A DNA stretch of 64,000 nucleotides from Mycobacterium alsense (GTDB lineage Bacteria; Actinomycetota; Actinomycetes; Mycobacteriales; Mycobacteriaceae): the NCBI RefSeq assembly GCF_002086635.1, contig NZ_MVHD01000012.1:1-64000 (forward strand), in the 5' to 3' direction. This document shows positions 10,721 to 19,280 of the stretch, in pieces. Positions within the stretch are counted from its first letter, which is position 1. Each line of letters begins with the position of its first letter. The notes beneath the pieces are model-generated. The model was given only the letters and a program-made list of their open reading frames with translations, did no database searches and was not told the DNA's origin. Made by a program: the position numbers and the translations under genes.

Positions 10721-11929
10721 ATGAGCGACCTAGAAACTGGCGCGGTAATCAAGGGCTCATGCGCGTCGGACTTCGTCGGCGTACGCGACGCGTTCGAGCG
10801 CAACTTCGCGCTGGGCAAAGAGGTCGGCGCGGCCGTCGCGGTGTGGGTCGACGGAGATCTCGTCGTCAATCTCTGGGGCGGTTGGGCCGACGCCGCAGGC
10901 ACCCGGCCCTGGCAACAGAACACGCTCACGACGGTGCTGTCGGGCACCAAGGGGTTGTCCGCCACCTGCATGCACCAGCTGGCCGATCGTGGCGAGGTGG
11001 ACCTGCATGCGCCGGTCTCCCGGTACTGGCCCGAGTTCGGGCGGGCGGGCAAGGACGACATCACGCTGGCCATGGTGATGAGCCACCGCTCCGGGGTGAT
11101 CGGGCCGCGCACCCGGATGAGCTGGGAGGCGGTCGCCGACTGGGATTACGTCTGCGAGCAGCTGGCCGCCGCCGAGCCCTGGTGGGAGCCGGGCACCGCC
11201 CAGGGCTACCACATGACCACCTTCGGCTTCATCGTCGGTGAGGTGTTCCGCCGCGTCACCGGCCGCACCGTCGGCCAGTACCTGCGCACCGAGATCGCCG
11301 CGCCGCTGGGCGCCGACGTCCACATCGGCCTGTCCCCGGCCGAGCAGCGCCGCTGCGCCGAGCGGGTCAACAAGCCGCACGCCCGCGACCTGCTGGCCGA
11401 GGTGAACGCCCCCGGCTACCCCACCAGCGTGACCGAACATCCGAAGGCCGCGTTGTCGATTTCGATGGGCTTCGCCCCGGACGACGAACTCGGCTCCCAC
11501 AACCTCGAACTGTGGCGCCAACTGGAGTTCCCCGGCACCAACGGTCAGGTGTCGGCGCTGGGCTTGGCGACCTTCTACAACGCGCTCGCGCAGGAGAAGC
11601 TGCTGAGCCGCGAGCACATGGAACTGGTCCGGGTGTCACAGGGGGGCTTCGACACCGATCTGGTGCTGGGACCGCGGGTCGCCGACCACGGCTGGGGGCT
11701 GGGCTACATGCTCAACCAGCGCGGCGTCAACGGACCCAATCGGCGCATCTTCGGACACGGCGGGCTGGGCGGCTCGTTCGGGTTCGTCGACCTCGAGCAC
11801 CGCATCGGCTACGCGTACGTCGCGAACCGGTTCGATGCGACCAAGGCCAACGCCGACCCACGCAGCCTCGCGCTGAGCGACGCGGTCTACGCCGCGCTCG
11901 GCGTCATCGAGCGGGCGCAACAGCGTTAG
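10721..11929 (+). CDS. lipP: beta-lactamase-fold esterase/lipase LipP
   Basis: A serine hydrolase of the class C beta-lactamase/esterase fold. The nucleophile motif is SGTK (Ser-x-x-Lys) at about residues 74-77, followed by MSHRSGV and a C-terminal HGGLGG segment that fits the third active-site motif. No signal peptide is visible, so it is probably cytoplasmic. At 402 residues and directly downstream of the tig/tRNA cluster it corresponds to M. tuberculosis lipP (Rv2463). An AGAAAGG ribosome site precedes the ATG. Its final four bases overlap the convergent small gene that follows. The natural substrate is unknown. Confidence 0.88.
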   Translation: MSDLETGAVIKGSCASDFVGVRDAFERNFALGKEVGAAVAVWVDGDLVVNLWGGWADAAGTRPWQQNTLTTVLSGTKGLSATCMHQLADRGEVDLHAPVSRYWPEFGRAGKDDITLAMVMSHRSGVIGPRTRMSWEAVADWDYVCEQLAAAEPWWEPGTAQGYHMTTFGFIVGEVFRRVTGRTVGQYLRTEIAAPLGADVHIGLSPAEQRRCAERVNKPHARDLLAEVNAPGYPTSVTEHPKAALSISMGFAPDDELGSHNLELWRQLEFPGTNGQVSALGLATFYNALAQEKLLSREHMELVRVSQGGFDTDLVLGPRVADHGWGLGYMLNQRGVNGPNRRIFGHGGLGGSFGFVDLEHRIGYAYVANRFDATKANADPRSLALSDAVYAALGVIERAQQR

Positions 11930-12093
11930 TGGCCTCCGCCACCGCCGCCGCCACCGTGGCAGCCCGGGCACGGCGGAGGCGGGTCCAGCGGAGCGGAATT
12001 CGCGAAGCCCGGGTTCAGCGTCATCGCGGAGATGCCCAGGCCCGCCGCGACCGCCGCCGCGCTGACGACACGTTTCATAGGCATGAAAGACAT
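11926..12093 (-). CDS. 55-residue exported peptide with CPGC motif and poly-Gly/His tail
   Basis: A short gene with a clear signal peptide: MKRVVSAAAVAAGLG after an MSFMP extension, then a cleavage region near FANSA. The predicted mature part is only about 23 residues, with a Pro run, CPGCH, eight glycines and a terminal His. The Cys-x-x-Cys plus His pattern could bind metal or form a disulfide; this is inference. The mature region reads like a truncated Gly-rich exported peptide. No family assigned. It converges on lipP with a 4-bp overlap and sits just downstream of the lpqH paralogue on the same strand (36 bp gap). Confidence 0.6.
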   Translation of the reverse strand: MSFMPMKRVVSAAAVAAGLGISAMTLNPGFANSAPLDPPPPCPGCHGGGGGGGGH

Positions 12094-12128
12094 AGCTGTG
12101 GCTCCCTCTCGGATATCGATCGCCCGGG

Positions 12129-12596
12129 CTACGGGCAGGTCACGTCCATCTCGAAGGACTTGGTCACCGTCTGCGGCTGGTTCGGATTGCTCATGTCGAC
12201 ACCGGTCGCGGTGCCCTTGATCGCGTAGGACTTGCCGTTCACCGCGGCACCGGCGTTGCTGCCCTGATTGGGCGCCGCGTCGGAAAAACCGAGCGCGACG
12301 CCGTTGACGCTGCCCAGCCCGACGGAATGGACGATGGGGGGATTGTCGTTGCTGACCACCGCGCCGAGCCCCGCCGTCGCGTCACCGATGCCGATGGTGG
12401 TGACCCCGTTGGCCGAGTTGCAGGTGACCTGGCCGGTGACGTTTTGGTTCTGGCCGTCGACGACGACCTGGGGGCCGGACGCCGGCGGCGCCGGGCTCGA
12501 TGACGCTCCCGTTTTGGATTTGTTGCTCGAGCAACCGGCGCACATCGCAACCGCCACGGCCACGCCCGCTACGCCGACCACGATCCCACGTTTCAC
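12129..12596 (-). CDS. LpqH-family 19-kDa-antigen-like lipoprotein
   Basis: A secreted lipoprotein with signal peptide MKRGIVVGVAGVAVAVAM and a lipobox ending at the Cys of CAGCSSNKSKTG, the predicted lipidation site at about residue 22. The rest aligns by eye with LpqH: VVVDGQNQNVTG, SVGLGSVNGVALG, KGTATGVDM and a final KSFEMDVTCP. LpqH-type lipoproteins are abundant mycobacterial envelope antigens and TLR2 ligands. At 155 residues it is the family size. This neighbourhood differs from that of lpqH in M. tuberculosis, so I regard it as a paralogue. Confidence 0.85.
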   Translation of the reverse strand: MKRGIVVGVAGVAVAVAMCAGCSSNKSKTGASSSPAPPASGPQVVVDGQNQNVTGQVTCNSANGVTTIGIGDATAGLGAVVSNDNPPIVHSVGLGSVNGVALGFSDAAPNQGSNAGAAVNGKSYAIKGTATGVDMSNPNQPQTVTKSFEMDVTCP

Positions 12597-12702
12597 TACC
12601 GCTCTCCTTCGTGTCGCTGGCGCAACCGCTCACAACGCCGCCCGGCCAGATACCCGATCTTGATATTCGCAAACCTTGGCGCTGCCGCGCGCCGGGGCGC
12701 AG

Positions 12703-13344
12703 TCACGGCAAGACATGCAGACCCCACCGGCCGAGCAGGGGGTCGACGAGGGCGAAGTACGTCGTGTAATCGTCGCCGTCCGGGGACGACATCAACAGGC
12801 CCACCGCGCTGACGGTGCCGTCGGGATTCTTCACGAAACCCGCACTGCCGCTGTCGCCGTTGAGGCTGTACACGCTGGCCTCGACGACGTCGCCCGCGAC
12901 GCTCTTTACCACGCCGCACGTTTCTCCGGTGACCGCACCGATCTTGCAGAACGGCATGCCGACCTGAATCTGGCTGGCGCTCAACACATCCCGGACCAAA
13001 TAGTGGCCGCCGACGTGTCCGATCGGCGCGCCGACGCTGGGGTCGAGCTGGATGATGGCGGCGTCCGTGGTGTCGGCTTCGTGCTCGCTCGCGGTGATCG
13101 TGCCGAGCGGGACGTCGTCGCCGTAGGTCCATACCGAACCGTCGTGGGCGTCGCAGTGCCCGCTCGTCATCAGGTAGTAGCTGCCGTCATCGCCTTGGGC
13201 CGCGAAACCCGATGTGCACGAGCTGGCTTCAGCCTGCACCTTCATTCCCGGCATCGCGCCCGGACCGGCCCCCACGGGGGTTGCCAACGCCGTCGCGGCG
13301 ATGGCCACCGCCCCGACCGTCCCCGCCCCTCGCAACCACCGCAT
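12703..13344 (-). CDS. secreted chymotrypsin-like serine protease
   Basis: The signal peptide MRWLRGAGTVGAVAIAATAL ends near PVGAGPGA. The mature enzyme shows the trypsin-fold triad: His in MTSGHCDAH, Asp in TTDAAIIQL, and Ser in NGDSGSAGF. Cysteines at SSCTSGF/SGHC and at CKIG/ETCG suggest two disulfides. ATG 13344 was chosen because it begins the signal peptide; an upstream start would add 32 Pro/Arg-rich residues. It shares strand and spacing with the lipoprotein gene about 106 bp downstream. The substrate is unknown. Confidence 0.8.
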   Translation of the reverse strand: MRWLRGAGTVGAVAIAATALATPVGAGPGAMPGMKVQAEASSCTSGFAAQGDDGSYYLMTSGHCDAHDGSVWTYGDDVPLGTITASEHEADTTDAAIIQLDPSVGAPIGHVGGHYLVRDVLSASQIQVGMPFCKIGAVTGETCGVVKSVAGDVVEASVYSLNGDSGSAGFVKNPDGTVSAVGLLMSSPDGDDYTTYFALVDPLLGRWGLHVLP

Positions 13345-13414
13345 GGTCACGCCGCCTCTCTTGGTGTCGGGCTGTATGGTAGCAGCGCGGCGCGCGAGGC
13401 CTGGGATCGGCGCG

Positions 13415-14299
13415 TTACCCGGCATCCACATGCCGGCCAAGGAATTTCAGTACGGCGTCGGCGAAGACGTCGTTGCGATCGCCGGCGACCATGTGCCCCG
13501 CGCCGCGCACATCGGCGAACTCGACCTGCGGGAAGCGCGCCAGGAATTCCTCGGCGCGCTCCTTGCTGACCAGGTCACTCACCTGACCCCGGATCAGCAG
13601 CATCGGCACGCCGTTACGCAGGATCGCCTCGACGGCCGCATGCATGCGATCGGGGTCGGTGACCTCGAACGGGGGAAACGCCGCGGTACCGCTGATGAAC
13701 TGCGGATCCCAATGCCAATACCATCGATCGCCGCGGCGGCGCAGGTTGGTGGTCAGGCCCTCGAGGTCGGTGGGCCGGGGGCGGTGCGGGTTGTATTCGG
13801 CGATCGCGTCCGCGACCTCTTCGAGTGAGCCGAACCCCGACTCCACCCGGTCGGACATGAACGCGTGAATCCGATTCGCCCCCGACTGCTCCATGTTGGG
13901 GACGATGTCGACCAGAACGACCGCGCCGGCGGTCCCGGGCGAGAGCTCCCCCTCCAGCAGCATCGAGGTGAACCCACCCAACGACGCGCCCACCAACACC
14001 GGCCCCGGCGGCAGCGTGCGCAACACCTCCTGGACGTCGGCGGCGAAGCTCACGACGCGATAGTCCCCGTCGTCCGACCAGTCGGATTCACCATGGCCGC
14101 GCAGGTCGATGGTGACGGCCTGCCAGCCGCGCTTGGCGACAGCGCGGGCTGCCTTGGCCCACGACCGGCGGGTCTGTCCGCCGCCGTGCAGGAACACCAC
14201 GGCGCGCGCCCGGGGATCGCCCAGGCGGTCGGCCACGATGCGCACGCCGCCCGGCCCCTCGGTCGAGAACGTTTCGGGTGCCGCGGGCGCAGGGGTCAC
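13415..14299 (-). CDS. alpha/beta-fold hydrolase
   Basis: The oxyanion motif FLHGGGQTRRSW, the nucleophile elbow VGASLGGF (Ser), a late acid region LLIRGQVSDLVS and the terminal His of GAGHMVAGD give a complete alpha/beta hydrolase catalytic set in 294 residues. DLRGHGESDW is typical of the epoxide-hydrolase/haloperoxidase branch. Substrate specificity cannot be read from sequence. No signal peptide. It lies 70 bp upstream of the protease gene on the same strand, which may be incidental. Confidence 0.85.
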   Translation of the reverse strand: MTPAPAAPETFSTEGPGGVRIVADRLGDPRARAVVFLHGGGQTRRSWAKAARAVAKRGWQAVTIDLRGHGESDWSDDGDYRVVSFAADVQEVLRTLPPGPVLVGASLGGFTSMLLEGELSPGTAGAVVLVDIVPNMEQSGANRIHAFMSDRVESGFGSLEEVADAIAEYNPHRPRPTDLEGLTTNLRRRGDRWYWHWDPQFISGTAAFPPFEVTDPDRMHAAVEAILRNGVPMLLIRGQVSDLVSKERAEEFLARFPQVEFADVRGAGHMVAGDRNDVFADAVLKFLGRHVDAG

Positions 14300-14504
14300 C
14301 AGGAGATAGTAAGACCCGCTCGGAATCTCCAGGCGCTTCCGTCAGGCAGCGGGCGCCTCGTCCGGCGTCCCGGGCTCCGGCGCCGCTGTGTCGATCATGA
14401 TCAGCCCCCCAATCGGCTCCGGGGTTGCGTACCCGCCCGGCGCGCGGATCAAAACGAGCCGGCCGCGGGACGACGATCCCCCTCGAGGCGCCTACACTCC
14501 TGAG

Positions 14505-14774
14505 ATGCATCCCGTGCCGACGCGGCACACATCCAACATCGTCCCGCTCGTGGTCGCGCTGATCGTCGTGGTGGTGATCGGCGTCCTCGCGATACCGGTG
14601 AAGCAACGGTGCGGTGCGCCTGGCTTTTCGTGCGCCACGGCGCTGGATCCACGGGGCAATGTTCACTACTACTACGAGGTCGAACCGCTCGGCGTCTACC
14701 TCGCCGAAATTGTCACGGGCTCGAACATTCGCTGGTATTACACGTCCGGCGAGGACCTGGCGAGGGTTCGATAG
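14505..14774 (+). CDS. small single-span membrane protein
   Basis: Starting at ATG 14505, the 89-residue product begins MHPVPTRHTSN and has one strongly hydrophobic segment, IVPLVVALIVVVVIGVLAI, at about residues 11-29. An extracytoplasmic tail follows with two cysteines (QRCGAPGFSC) that could form a disulfide, and an aromatic-rich segment YYYEVEPLG. I do not recognise the family. Upstream starts exist (14388) but add Pro/Arg-rich sequence with no support. Confidence 0.5.
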   Translation: MHPVPTRHTSNIVPLVVALIVVVVIGVLAIPVKQRCGAPGFSCATALDPRGNVHYYYEVEPLGVYLAEIVTGSNIRWYYTSGEDLARVR

Positions 14775-14838
14775 GTCTGCGGTGTGGCCGACAACATGCG
14801 AGGAGGCGTGCCCGCGCCACTTGCTGCGTCAAAGTCTG

Positions 14839-15585
14839 TCAACGCGCGGACTGCAGGCTTGCTACGACGCGGCCGCGGCGGAGCACATCGATGGTTTCGC
14901 CGGCCGCTACGCGGTCCAGATATCCGCTAGCACCGGCGCGCAGTTGGCCGATACCGACACGGATCGGTTCAGGCGTATCACCATCGGGAGGTATGGCGCG
15001 CAACGAATTCAAAAGGCAGCGTACGACGAGCAGTGCGTGGTAGCGGGCCAAGGCTTGATCGCTGGATTGTGCGATTTGAAAGGACAATTCGGTCAAGGTG
15101 CCACGCATAGCCGCCGTGAGGCTGGCGAACAGGTGCTCCTGCTGTCCTGCGGGGGCGAGCGTGTCGACAAGTGCTCGTACCAGGTCGGCATAGCAATGCG
15201 CGTCGCGTTCTCGCCAGCGATCCCAGCCCATGGCCGCAGGGCCTTCCTTGAGCACGACGGTCTGGTATGCAGGCTGAGTGCATGCGTCCAAGAATGCGGC
15301 GGTGGCTGCGCGCGCTCGTTCCCATGGGTCTTGGTGCCGGTCGATGGCTTCGGTTATCTGGACGGACGCGTCGTGTTGAAGGCTGTCGAATACGGCAACA
15401 AATAGACCCAGCTTGCTACGGAACTGATGTTGCAGGACTCCGCGGGTGACGCCTGCCCGGTAGCATATTTGTGTAATCGTGGCTTTGGAATAGGCTTGCC
15501 GGGAAAAGATTTCGCGTCCTGCCGCCAGTATGTCGCGTCGAGTGGCCTCGGCGTTGCGTTCGCGGCGGGTTCTGCGTGCGGCCAT
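14839..15585 (-). CDS. TetR-family regulator with C-terminal Phd/YefM-antitoxin-like segment
   Basis: The N-terminus (MAARRTRRERNAEATRRDIL) leads into a TetR DNA-binding helix-turn-helix, TITQICYRAGVTRGVLQHQF (about residues 34-53), then a typical helical ligand-binding body to about residue 200. The last 42 residues read IRVGIGQLRAGASGYLDRV and AAGETIDVLRRGRVVASL. That is the N-terminal DNA-binding and dimerisation pattern of Phd/YefM antitoxins, as in VapB at 40184 (VGVRELRDQLSRHLAQV). The fusion is in one continuous frame. No toxin gene lies downstream. It may bind two operator types or be a read-through chimera. Confidence 0.75.
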   Translation of the reverse strand: MAARRTRRERNAEATRRDILAAGREIFSRQAYSKATITQICYRAGVTRGVLQHQFRSKLGLFVAVFDSLQHDASVQITEAIDRHQDPWERARAATAAFLDACTQPAYQTVVLKEGPAAMGWDRWRERDAHCYADLVRALVDTLAPAGQQEHLFASLTAAMRGTLTELSFQIAQSSDQALARYHALLVVRCLLNSLRAIPPDGDTPEPIRVGIGQLRAGASGYLDRVAAGETIDVLRRGRVVASLQSAR

Positions 15586-16828
15586 ACGTCCTCTCCCTGG
15601 AGCGCTTGATGATGAAGATGTCAGCGTCTCTCGACACACATCTGCACCGATGGCGGCATCCTCCATCATCACGTCTTTATATGACTTCTCCGCTAATAGC
15701 GCCGCTCCGGTATCGAGCAGTTGCTCGCGCCGATGCTGCGGATCGAGCCGCTATGGCGCCATGCCTTTGGTTTTCGGGTTACGGAAGGAGTCATGTCAGT
15801 CGCGGGCAATCTGACGCGCCATACACGGACTAATTCCGCCGCCCCTTCACTAATCGCAACTCGCGTCGATCTGACGTGGGCTGCACGGTACCCGAAGTGT
15901 GCTCGGAATGCGTTGCGGCTTTGAGCAACTCACCGAAGGTGTTCAACAGATTCCCTAAGCAGCAACGTCCCAACGTTCGCCCAGACACTGATCACCGAGG
16001 TTTTATGTAGTGGCCGGGCGAACATGTAGGCCGCAACACAAATTTCAATACGAAATTACCCGTGAGTAGTGCTCCTAGGCCGAAACACGCTGCCGTGCAA
16101 ACAAGTTCGATGAGTAATCAACGCGCGCCGGGAGCGCTGCGCGGTGCGTGCGGGACCACGCATCATGGAATAGTTGCAATTTGAACTACTGGAGCGGCGA
16201 CCCGAACACTGGAAACCCGTTCGGTGCCTTGCCAACTACAACTCGCGGGTACGGGGTTGTCGACATTATCCGCGCGCAAGCCGGGCTCTCGCACGAATCA
16301 GCTCGGCACAATTGAGCGATAGGTGAAGCCGAACTGAAGCCTCGGGTGCCCGCGGAATCTAGATAAGTTCGCCGCCGTGCGCCCATCGCGCATCGAGGCT
16401 GACCCGCACCGGTACCTGTTGCGGGCGGGGGGTCGGCGTGGCCGGTCGGTGAGGCGTCCGCGTTTCTTGCCTTCCTGGCCAGGTACGCGCAGCCCGCGGC
16501 CAAGACTTGACTGGCAGCTCAGGCGGGTATTCGGGACGGTATCGGCCCGGCGACAAGTTGGGCACGATTTCGTCGGCCGCGTATGCCTCGTGGGAGCGTC
16601 CTGAGGTGTTCTCGGCGGCACGCTCCGGAATTATGGTCAAAAGAGCAGGTAGAAGGCAAATTGGGGCGCCGGAATGCGGCTCGCCGGCCGGGTGAGCCTC
16701 GTTACATGAAGCCGCTTGATTGGAGCGCTCACAGCAAGCCATCGCATACTTGACGGCATGCCGCAAGCGACATCGCCGCAAACTGCCATTGCGGTGGTGG
16801 GTGGTGCGCTGGTGTCAGGGCGAGGTCT
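15586..16828. other. 1.2-kb region without a recognisable gene
   Basis: Short open frames on both strands lack family motifs, plausible ribosome sites and codon bias. GC content is lower and patchier than in flanking genes. It probably contains the divergent promoters of the TetR regulator and the LCP gene; no clear TetR palindrome was found by eye. Confidence 0.4.
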
Positions 16829-18388
16829 TTGATGGCACCCTCTGGTGGCACACATCGCCGCCATCGCGCCGCTACCCCACCGTCGCGCCTTCGCAAGGGA
16901 CTGATGCGTGGGTTGATGGCCCTGGTGTCGGTGGGGGCGGTACTGATGACCGGGGCGGGATATTACGTAGCCCACGGCGCATTCGGCGGCATCACCATTT
17001 CGGAGGCGCTGTCGCCGGAGGACCCGCGGTCCAGCGGCGACAACATGAACATCTTGCTGATCGGGCTGGACTCGCGCAAAGACCAGGACGGCAACGACCT
17101 GCCCTGGTCGATCCTGAAGCATTTGCACGCCGGTGATTCCGACGACGGCGGCTACAACACCAACACGCTGATACTGGTGCACATCGGGGCCGACAATAAG
17201 GTCGTCGCCTTTTCGATTCCCCGCGACGACTGGGTGCCGTTCAACGGCGTTCCCGGCTACAACCACATCAAGATCAAAGAGGCGTACGGGCTCACCAAGC
17301 AATACGTCGCCAACAAGCTCGCGAATCAGGGTTCCATCAGCCAGAAGGAACTCGAGACCAAGGGCCGTGAAGCCGGCCGGGCCGCGACGCTGCGCGCGGT
17401 GCGGAGCCTGACCGGTGTTCCCATCGACTATTTCGCCGAAGTCAACCTGGCCGGCTTTTACGACCTGGCGCAGAGCCTGGGCGGCGTCGACGTGTGCCTG
17501 AACCACCCCGTCTACGACTCGTATTCGGGCGCCGACTTCCCGGCCGGTCGGCAGAGACTGGATGCGTCCCAGGCGCTTTCGTTCGTCCGGCAGCGGCACG
17601 GCCTGGAAAACGGCGACCTGGACCGCACCCACCGCCAGCAGGCGTTCATTTCGTCGGTCATGCAGGAGCTGCAGGCCTCGGGCACCTTCACCAACATCGA
17701 CAAGCTCAAGAGCCTGATGGCGGTGGCGCGCAAGGACGTTGTGCTGTCGTCGGGCTGGGACGAGGACTTGATCCAACGCCTGGGCACGCTGTTCTCCAGC
17801 GGTAACGTCGAATTCCGCACGCTGCCCGTGCTGCGCTACGACAACATCGACGGACAGGACGTCAACATCATCGACCCGGCGGCGATCAAGGCCGAGGTGG
17901 CCGCGGCGATCGGCGCTCCGCCGCCGAGCACCACGCCCGCCACCACCGCCGCCAAACCCAGCCCGTCCACCGTGGTCGACGTGGTCAATGCCGGCAGCAT
18001 GACCGGCATGGCGTCCGAGGTGTCCCGCAACCTGAAAAAGCACGGCTACACGGCAGGCCAAGTGCGCGACCGTAATTCGGGCGAGCCGACCGCCACCACC
18101 ATCGAGTACGGCGCCGGCGCCGAAACCGACGCGCGCAACGTCGCCACCCTGCTCGGGCTCGACGCGCCCAAGCAGCCCAACGCCGCCGTGGCGCCCGGGC
18201 ACATCCGAGTCACCGTGGACACCAACTTCTCAATGCCGGCGCCCGACGAAACCACGACGGACGATACGACGACGACCACGACGACCAGCAGGTCCAACAC
18301 CTACTACTACGACGGCACGACGACCACCTATCCGACGCCCGATCAGGGCAAGCCGATCGACGGCGGCGGCGTTCCGTGCGTGAATTAG
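16829..18388 (+). CDS. cpsA: LytR-CpsA-Psr (LCP) cell-wall ligase with LytR_C domain
   Basis: LCP enzymes attach arabinogalactan to peptidoglycan outside the membrane. A short cytoplasmic tail is followed by one membrane span (LMRGLMALVSVGAVLMTGAG, about residues 25-44). The LCP domain contains NILLIGLDSR, FSIPRDDWVPF, GGVDVCLNHPVYD and RQRHGLENGDLDRTHRQQ, which hold the conserved Arg and Asp residues for pyrophosphate binding. After a Pro/Thr linker, a LytR_C domain begins near STVVDVVNAGSMTGMA, then a Thr-rich tail ending GGGVPCVN. The 519-residue length fits CpsA (Rv3484); other mycobacterial LCP paralogues are possible. Confidence 0.85.
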   Translation: MMAPSGGTHRRHRAATPPSRLRKGLMRGLMALVSVGAVLMTGAGYYVAHGAFGGITISEALSPEDPRSSGDNMNILLIGLDSRKDQDGNDLPWSILKHLHAGDSDDGGYNTNTLILVHIGADNKVVAFSIPRDDWVPFNGVPGYNHIKIKEAYGLTKQYVANKLANQGSISQKELETKGREAGRAATLRAVRSLTGVPIDYFAEVNLAGFYDLAQSLGGVDVCLNHPVYDSYSGADFPAGRQRLDASQALSFVRQRHGLENGDLDRTHRQQAFISSVMQELQASGTFTNIDKLKSLMAVARKDVVLSSGWDEDLIQRLGTLFSSGNVEFRTLPVLRYDNIDGQDVNIIDPAAIKAEVAAAIGAPPPSTTPATTAAKPSPSTVVDVVNAGSMTGMASEVSRNLKKHGYTAGQVRDRNSGEPTATTIEYGAGAETDARNVATLLGLDAPKQPNAAVAPGHIRVTVDTNFSMPAPDETTTDDTTTTTTTSRSNTYYYDGTTTTYPTPDQGKPIDGGGVPCVN

Positions 18389-18503
18389 CTGCGCAAGTGG
18401 GCGGATCACTCAGGCGGTTGTGGGTCGGTTCGAATCACGCGTCGGGGCCACAACTTTGAGAATCGCCTTCCCGGCTCGCGCCTAGTCGGCAAGTATCTCA
18501 GTT

Positions 18504-19073
18504 GTGGCAGCAAGCCCGGACCCCTTCGACAACCTTGCGTATACGTTCATCCGGCACCCGATAGATGAACTCGGTGACGCAGAGCGCGCGGAGATCGAAG
18601 CCTTTACGACAGGCGGCTTCGAACTTGTCAACGGCGCTCTCCGCGGTCATATCTCCATGACGCCATCGTTGCAGTTAAGCATCGACACGATCCGGGACGC
18701 ACTTCGGAGATTTCCGCTGGAGGCTGATATGCGCGTGACGCGCGAGGTAGGAGCTTCCGACATAGGGCTTTCGAGAGCTGACGCCGCTCCTGCGAAGATC
18801 GGACGAAAGCTCTATGAACTGGGCTTTCTATCGACGAGCATGAACCAAATTCCGCCAGATTCGACCACGCACGCCGATCCGATCGAGTTGGACCTGCTTG
18901 TCCCGGCTGGCACTCCGGCCCTCGCTGTCGGAAGTCTTTCGGATTTTCCCCTCGAACGCGAGCTGCTGGTTATCGACGCCCGAGAGATCTTCATCGTAGA
19001 CTCGCGAGTGAACGCTGTGACACGACGATGGCGGCTGTACGGCCGAGTGATACCGGAGGGAGGCCTACCGTGA
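18504..19073 (+). CDS. putative ADP-ribosyltransferase exoenzyme-type toxin
   Basis: A 189-residue protein starting at GTG 18504. It shows the three-part signature of arginine-type ADP-ribosyltransferases (R-STS-ExE): Arg80 in VTREVG, Ser-Thr-Ser at 110-112 in GFLSTSM, and Glu151-Arg-Glu153 in PLERELLV. The segment ELVNGALRG also fits the fold. No signal peptide or membrane segment is visible, so it would act in the cytoplasm or be delivered by a secretion system. The stop overlaps the start of a 58-residue gene by four bases. The family call is inferred from motifs only; the target is unknown. Confidence 0.65.
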   Translation: MAASPDPFDNLAYTFIRHPIDELGDAERAEIEAFTTGGFELVNGALRGHISMTPSLQLSIDTIRDALRRFPLEADMRVTREVGASDIGLSRADAAPAKIGRKLYELGFLSTSMNQIPPDSTTHADPIELDLLVPAGTPALAVGSLSDFPLERELLVIDAREIFIVDSRVNAVTRRWRLYGRVIPEGGLP

Positions 19074-19246
19074 AAATTGCGAGGAGTCCTCTGACCGGCG
19101 ACAAGCTTGAATTACAAGAGGTGTCTGTTACCGCTGAGGAGGCGACTCTGCTTCGCCGTTTTGCGTCCCAGGGAACCTGGAAAATGCCTGTTTCGCAGTA
19201 CGAGCGCGATCTATATGCGGCCGAGGGGCTGGAGCCGCCGGAGTAG
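19070..19246 (+). CDS. 58-residue partner of the ADP-ribosyltransferase-like protein (candidate antitoxin/immunity)
   Basis: Begins at GTG 19070 in a GTGA overlap with the preceding stop, so the two genes must be co-transcribed and are probably translationally coupled. The product starts MKIARSPLTGDKLELQEV, has a central helix-forming segment TAEEATLLRRFASQG, and ends acidic (YAAEGLEPPE). No family recognised. A small gene fused to a toxin-like gene by overlap is the usual position of an antitoxin or immunity protein, but order here is toxin first. Function is inference. Confidence 0.5.
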   Translation: MKIARSPLTGDKLELQEVSVTAEEATLLRRFASQGTWKMPVSQYERDLYAAEGLEPPE

Positions 19247-19280
19247 GTGGGTTCGCACGTCAAACTGACCTACCACCAAT

